From positions 74,009 through 138,008 of the forward strand of contig JAYRWE010000080.1 of NCBI GenBank assembly GCA_041918175.1: a DNA stretch of 64,000 nt. Direction: 5' to 3'. Positions within the stretch are counted from its first letter, which is position 1, and every line of letters begins with the position of its first letter. The notes under the pieces are model-generated. The model searched no databases and was not told the origin of the DNA. It saw nothing but the letters and a program-made list of their open reading frames with translations. Source of the DNA: JABWAN01 sp041918175 (GTDB lineage Bacteria > Zhuqueibacterota > Zhuqueibacteria > Zhuqueibacterales > Zhuqueibacteraceae). Both the position numbers and the translations under genes were made by a program. This document shows positions 60,790 through 64,000 of the stretch, piece after piece.

Positions 60790-63414
60790 TTACTGTCCCA
60801 AACTTATGAGATAGTTGCGCAAAGCCGTGATCTGTTTTTCCGCGTCGCCGTCGAGAATGTGCGGCGGATAGGAATCGGGATAGAACGAGGGCATGCGCGT
60901 GTTCGGCATGAGCGCTTGCGGATCACGAATCCACGCGGCAATCCAATTGGGATCGAGGCGCTCTTTTGACATTGCCAGATCGGGCGCCCAACCATCGGGC
61001 GGGCCTTCGGGCTTTTTGCTGCCTTGTTGATGACACGAGAAGCACGCGAGATTGTCCGGCGCGACGAGCTGCAATGCTCCAGCTCTTTGCTCCGCGCTCA
61101 ATTGATAGTTCGGCAAAAACGTGAAGCCGGGCAACTCGTTGTCGAGCGATTTGAAATAGCTGATGAGCGTGTTGGCTTCAACATCGGTCAAATCAAACGT
61201 CGGCATGCGCGTGCGCAGCCACGGGCGAATCTGTCCGGTCTTCGGCTCCTTCAAAAAGTGGAAGAGCCATTCGCTTTGCACTTTCTGGCCTTCGCCTAAA
61301 AGATTCGGCGGCGCATAGGCCGAGGCCGCGGTTTCGTCGAGGCCTTCTTTCATTAAAGCAGAAGTGAGCGAGGGCACGATGTCGCCGCCTTCGCCTTCGA
61401 TAACGTGACAGCCGGTGCAATTGAGTTGGCGCGCGAGCAAGCGGCCTCTGAGAATATTTTCATCTTTGCCATGAAACGGCTTCACGTAACGCTCGCCGAT
61501 CACGCGGCCATCCCACGAGCGCAGGAGTACGGCCATCGTGGTGGCGTCTTCGTCGGACATTTCATAATTCGGCATGCGCTGCACCACCGCCTCGGTCGCA
61601 TAGAGACGTGAGTTCTTGAGCTTGCCCGTGGTCCAATCGGCCCATGTTTTTTTCACGGTGCCGTTGGCGAGTGCGTCGCCGTAAAAAAGTTCTTCAACGG
61701 TTTTCGCGCCGAACTCATTCAATGAAACCGAAACGCGGCCTTCGTTTTCCATGCCGGGAATGACGTGGCAGCCGTGGCAACCGAAGTTGCGCACCACGGC
61801 GCGGCCTTCTTTGATCAAGTTTTCATCGGCGAGATCGGGCAACGCAGCTTTATAATTTTCCGGCACAGTCGCATTGCGCGAAATCTGCACGAGATACGCG
61901 ACGATGTCCGCGGCTTCTTGATCGGTGAGGCGCAAGTTCGGCATGCGCGTTTCGGGCGCGAAGTGCTTCGGATTTTTGATCCAATCGTAAAGCCACTCGG
62001 GCTTCGCTTTTGTTGCGGCCACGCCGAGATCCGGCGCAACGTCGTAGCTCAAGCCGTCGGCGCGTGCGGCGCGATCCTCTTCGGTCACAACGTGACAGGC
62101 TTTGCATCCCACCGTGGAAATCAACTCCTCGCCGTTCGCGGCATTGCCCGACGTCGCCATTCTTGCCGGTGTCCACGAATCTTTTTCCGAGACGCTATAA
62201 AGATATGCCGTGGCCGCGGCCGCCTCTTCGTGCGTGTACATCGGGTTCGGCATGCGCGAATGCGCGCGGAACTCGCGATTGTTGCGCATCCAGCCATAGA
62301 CCCAACTTGGTTCGAGCTTTTGCGAAATGCGCGCGAGGCTCGGCCCGATGCGCTCCGCGGTTTCATAGCCGCGAATTTCATGGCAGCCATAACAGCCGAG
62401 GTCCGCAAGCATGCGTTTGGATTTGTTCAAACTCGGGGCGTGATCGGTGCGCAGTTCGTTCGCGTGGCACTTGTTGCAGCCGGCGTAAACATACGGCCCG
62501 CGCAACAACGGATGCTCCCAAAATTTCACGTCGCCGTGCGCGAATTTCACGCTTTGCAAAGCCGAGCCTTGACCGTCATGACACGGCGTGCAGCCGAAGC
62601 GTTCCACCGGATGAATTTTGAGCAACGTATCGAGCGAAGGATGTGTGGCAAAAGGATGCTCCGCGCTTTCAAAGCCTTTGCGCGAGGCCGCAACGTGACA
62701 GGTGTGGCAACGATCGACATTGCTGATGAAATTGGTGAAATTTCCTTTCACAAACTCCGGCATCACGACTTGCTGAATCTTGATCGTGCGCTCGTCGAGG
62801 CGATCAATGCGGAAGCTCAGGTCGTCGATGTCTTTGGTCATGGCCGCAAGCTCCGCGCGGGTGTCGGTGATTTTTTGGCGCGCCGCGGCTAAGGTTTGCA
62901 GCACGCCTGTTTTGCGCGCTTCGGCTTCATCCCACTTGGCTTTCCATTCCACGGCTTTCGTGCTGTCTGCGCGATATTTTTTGCCGTGCGCTTCATAGGC
63001 GCCTTTGTCGTTGTGATACTGCGCCTCTTTGAAGAGATAATACTCCGCGTCCGATTCGCTTTTGGCGAAACGATAAGCCTGCACCGCGTCGGCAATCTCT
63101 CTCGCGACTTTCGCGGAGTCGGCGAGCGCCTGGCGATACGTGTCGCTGTTCAATTCGGCGCGCGCGTCGGCTAGCGTCTTTTCCAGCGCCGCGTACGCGT
63201 CTTTGTCCATTTGCGTGCGCAGCTCTTCGCGCAGGCCAACGAGTTGTTCGCGCTCGGTCTGGTTGAACTGTACCTGTGTGCGTTGCCACGGCGAACGCAC
63301 CCAAATCATATCGAGCACGGCCCAAAACGTGGTCACCGCAAGCAGCGCGCTGCACACGAAGTATATACCGCTATAATCACGTTCTTCAATCGGAGTTTCG
63401 GATCGTTTGGCCAA
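60790..63414 (-). CDS. Membrane-anchored octahaem cytochrome c
   Basis: 874 aa. Start is a TTG at 63414 with AAAGGAG 7 bases upstream. One transmembrane helix (about 18-38), a long coiled coil (about 45-215), then eight CxxCH haem sites: CHTCH (236-240), CTPCH, CNKCH, CYGCH, CKACH, CHGCH, CTGCH, CFSCH. Repeated WLYDWIKNPKHF...TRMPN segments show tandem cytochrome-c domains, each with a distal Met. Probably electron transfer with the Rieske protein. Confidence 0.92.
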   Translation of the reverse strand: MAKRSETPIEERDYSGIYFVCSALLAVTTFWAVLDMIWVRSPWQRTQVQFNQTEREQLVGLREELRTQMDKDAYAALEKTLADARAELNSDTYRQALADSAKVAREIADAVQAYRFAKSESDAEYYLFKEAQYHNDKGAYEAHGKKYRADSTKAVEWKAKWDEAEARKTGVLQTLAAARQKITDTRAELAAMTKDIDDLSFRIDRLDERTIKIQQVVMPEFVKGNFTNFISNVDRCHTCHVAASRKGFESAEHPFATHPSLDTLLKIHPVERFGCTPCHDGQGSALQSVKFAHGDVKFWEHPLLRGPYVYAGCNKCHANELRTDHAPSLNKSKRMLADLGCYGCHEIRGYETAERIGPSLARISQKLEPSWVYGWMRNNREFRAHSRMPNPMYTHEEAAAATAYLYSVSEKDSWTPARMATSGNAANGEELISTVGCKACHVVTEEDRAARADGLSYDVAPDLGVAATKAKPEWLYDWIKNPKHFAPETRMPNLRLTDQEAADIVAYLVQISRNATVPENYKAALPDLADENLIKEGRAVVRNFGCHGCHVIPGMENEGRVSVSLNEFGAKTVEELFYGDALANGTVKKTWADWTTGKLKNSRLYATEAVVQRMPNYEMSDEDATTMAVLLRSWDGRVIGERYVKPFHGKDENILRGRLLARQLNCTGCHVIEGEGGDIVPSLTSALMKEGLDETAASAYAPPNLLGEGQKVQSEWLFHFLKEPKTGQIRPWLRTRMPTFDLTDVEANTLISYFKSLDNELPGFTFLPNYQLSAEQRAGALQLVAPDNLACFSCHQQGSKKPEGPPDGWAPDLAMSKERLDPNWIAAWIRDPQALMPNTRMPSFYPDSYPPHILDGDAEKQITALRNYLISLGQ

Positions 63415-63649
63415 TGGTGCTCCTTTCCTGCCTCGCGTTTGGATGATGAGGTTTTTTCAAATATTGCCAGCGGATAGTTGAAGACCAAGGATGGTTGCGT
63501 TACAATAAAAAGCGAACAGCACAGTAAGCGGATTTTTTCAATTAAGCGGATCGCGCATAAACCACTTAGAAAAAGCTTCTCCGCCGAATTTCACCGAAGC
63601 CATCGAGCCTCGCTGAACAAAAGCTTTTTTCGGCGGAAACGTTTTTGCT

Positions 63650-63844
63650 TTATCCGCATGATGCGTTTAATTCGCTTGCAGAAAGCTTTTGCCGAGGTGC
63701 GGGTTTCTCTTCTGCTTCGGCATGAAGAATGTCGTCAAGATCAAACTCCACAACTTCTCCGCGTTTTATTTCATCGAGGCCGATGCTGACTTCGCGGCGA
63801 AGCCTTTCAAGTTTGAGTTGGTCAAAATCGTAGCGGCGTTCCAA
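63650..63844 (-). CDS. Small ParD-like antitoxin candidate, partnerless
   Basis: 64 aa. LERLRREVSIGLDEIKRGEV and EFDLDDILHAE look like a ParD/RHH-type antitoxin C-terminus. The only start is a TTG at 63844; a stop lies upstream. No toxin is adjacent, so it may be a remnant. The gap 63415-63649 holds no gene, only a weak inverted repeat (CCGCCGAA / TTCGGCGG). Confidence 0.45.
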   Translation of the reverse strand: MERRYDFDQLKLERLRREVSIGLDEIKRGEVVEFDLDDILHAEAEEKPAPRQKLSASELNASCG

Positions 63845-63888
63845 CGGCAGACTGGAAGTCCAATGTCACTAACTTTTCCCAAAAGCAT

Positions 63889-63991
63889 AGGCAGAAAAAT
63901 GAAGGGCAGAAATATAAAGCTCTACGTTATCTAAAAACGTTCAAACGAAACGTCATCAGCTAAAATTTTTCTGCCCTACATTTTTCTGTCT
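63889..63991. repeat. Inverted-repeat element, family C, second copy
   Basis: AGGCAGAAAAATG...GGGCAGAAAT mirrors ATTTTTCTGCCC...CATTTTTCTGTCT, with about 50 bp between. Same design as 60663-60768. Confidence 0.75.
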
Positions 63992-64000
63992 TTGCTTTTA

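Overview
The window is a chromosomal segment of a Gram-negative bacterium that carries the replication-initiation region. The gene order dnaA, oriC-like gap, dnaN, recF, dciA-like, gyrB, gyrA (about 36.8-47.5 kb) places it at or near the chromosomal origin. A TonB-dependent receptor, a TonB-like lipoprotein, a BamA-like barrel protein, and an extracellular cohesin protein with a C-terminal FlgD-fold type IX-secretion-like sorting domain point to an outer membrane and to the FCB side of the tree (candidate phylum KSB1 / Calditrichota-like). That placement is inference from gene content, not a phylogeny.

Layout. 0-7 kb: partial PPK2 polyphosphate kinase, MntA/HepT-type toxin-antitoxin pair, TonB-dependent receptor, exported amidohydrolase, VapBC-like pair. 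7-20 kb: EamA permease, surface metallopeptidase/PD40/barrel protein, BrnTA-like pair, uricase and 5-hydroxyisourate hydrolase (purine catabolism) around an unknown membrane protein, TfoX-N protein, SMP-30-like exported protein, SDR, thiol peroxidase, Fpg/Nei glycosylase. 20.6-25.3 kb: a subtilisin-fold protease with a dockerin next to a multi-cohesin protein. 26.8-30.0 kb: the most interesting locus, a membrane-anchored CHAT (caspase-like) - TPR - FGE/lectin-fold protein. Its C-terminal codons look like the variable region of a diversity-generating retroelement (DGR), and a truncated Avd-like gene lies just downstream. 30.3-34.3 kb: M1 aminopeptidase, lone LytTR regulator, methyltransferase. 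34.8-47.5 kb: ABC-F ATPase and the replication cluster, with small toxin-antitoxin-type genes between gyrB and gyrA. 47.7-55.3 kb: unknown protein, ClpS, MutY, GreA, a sugar nucleotidyltransferase/phosphomannomutase-like fusion, GlgC. 55.4-57.7 kb: a strip of small toxin-antitoxin-like genes, four of them frame-disrupted, then an intact DinJ/YafQ pair. 58.4-63.4 kb: a second, motif-degenerate GlgC, Rieske protein and an octahaem cytochrome c.

The segment is rich in short palindromic and inverted-repeat elements of several families. They sit in gaps between genes, at the truncated end of the avd remnant, at the 5' end of the M1 peptidase gene, and next to the start of a small membrane-protein gene. 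No rRNA, tRNA, CRISPR array, reverse transcriptase or transposase gene was seen.
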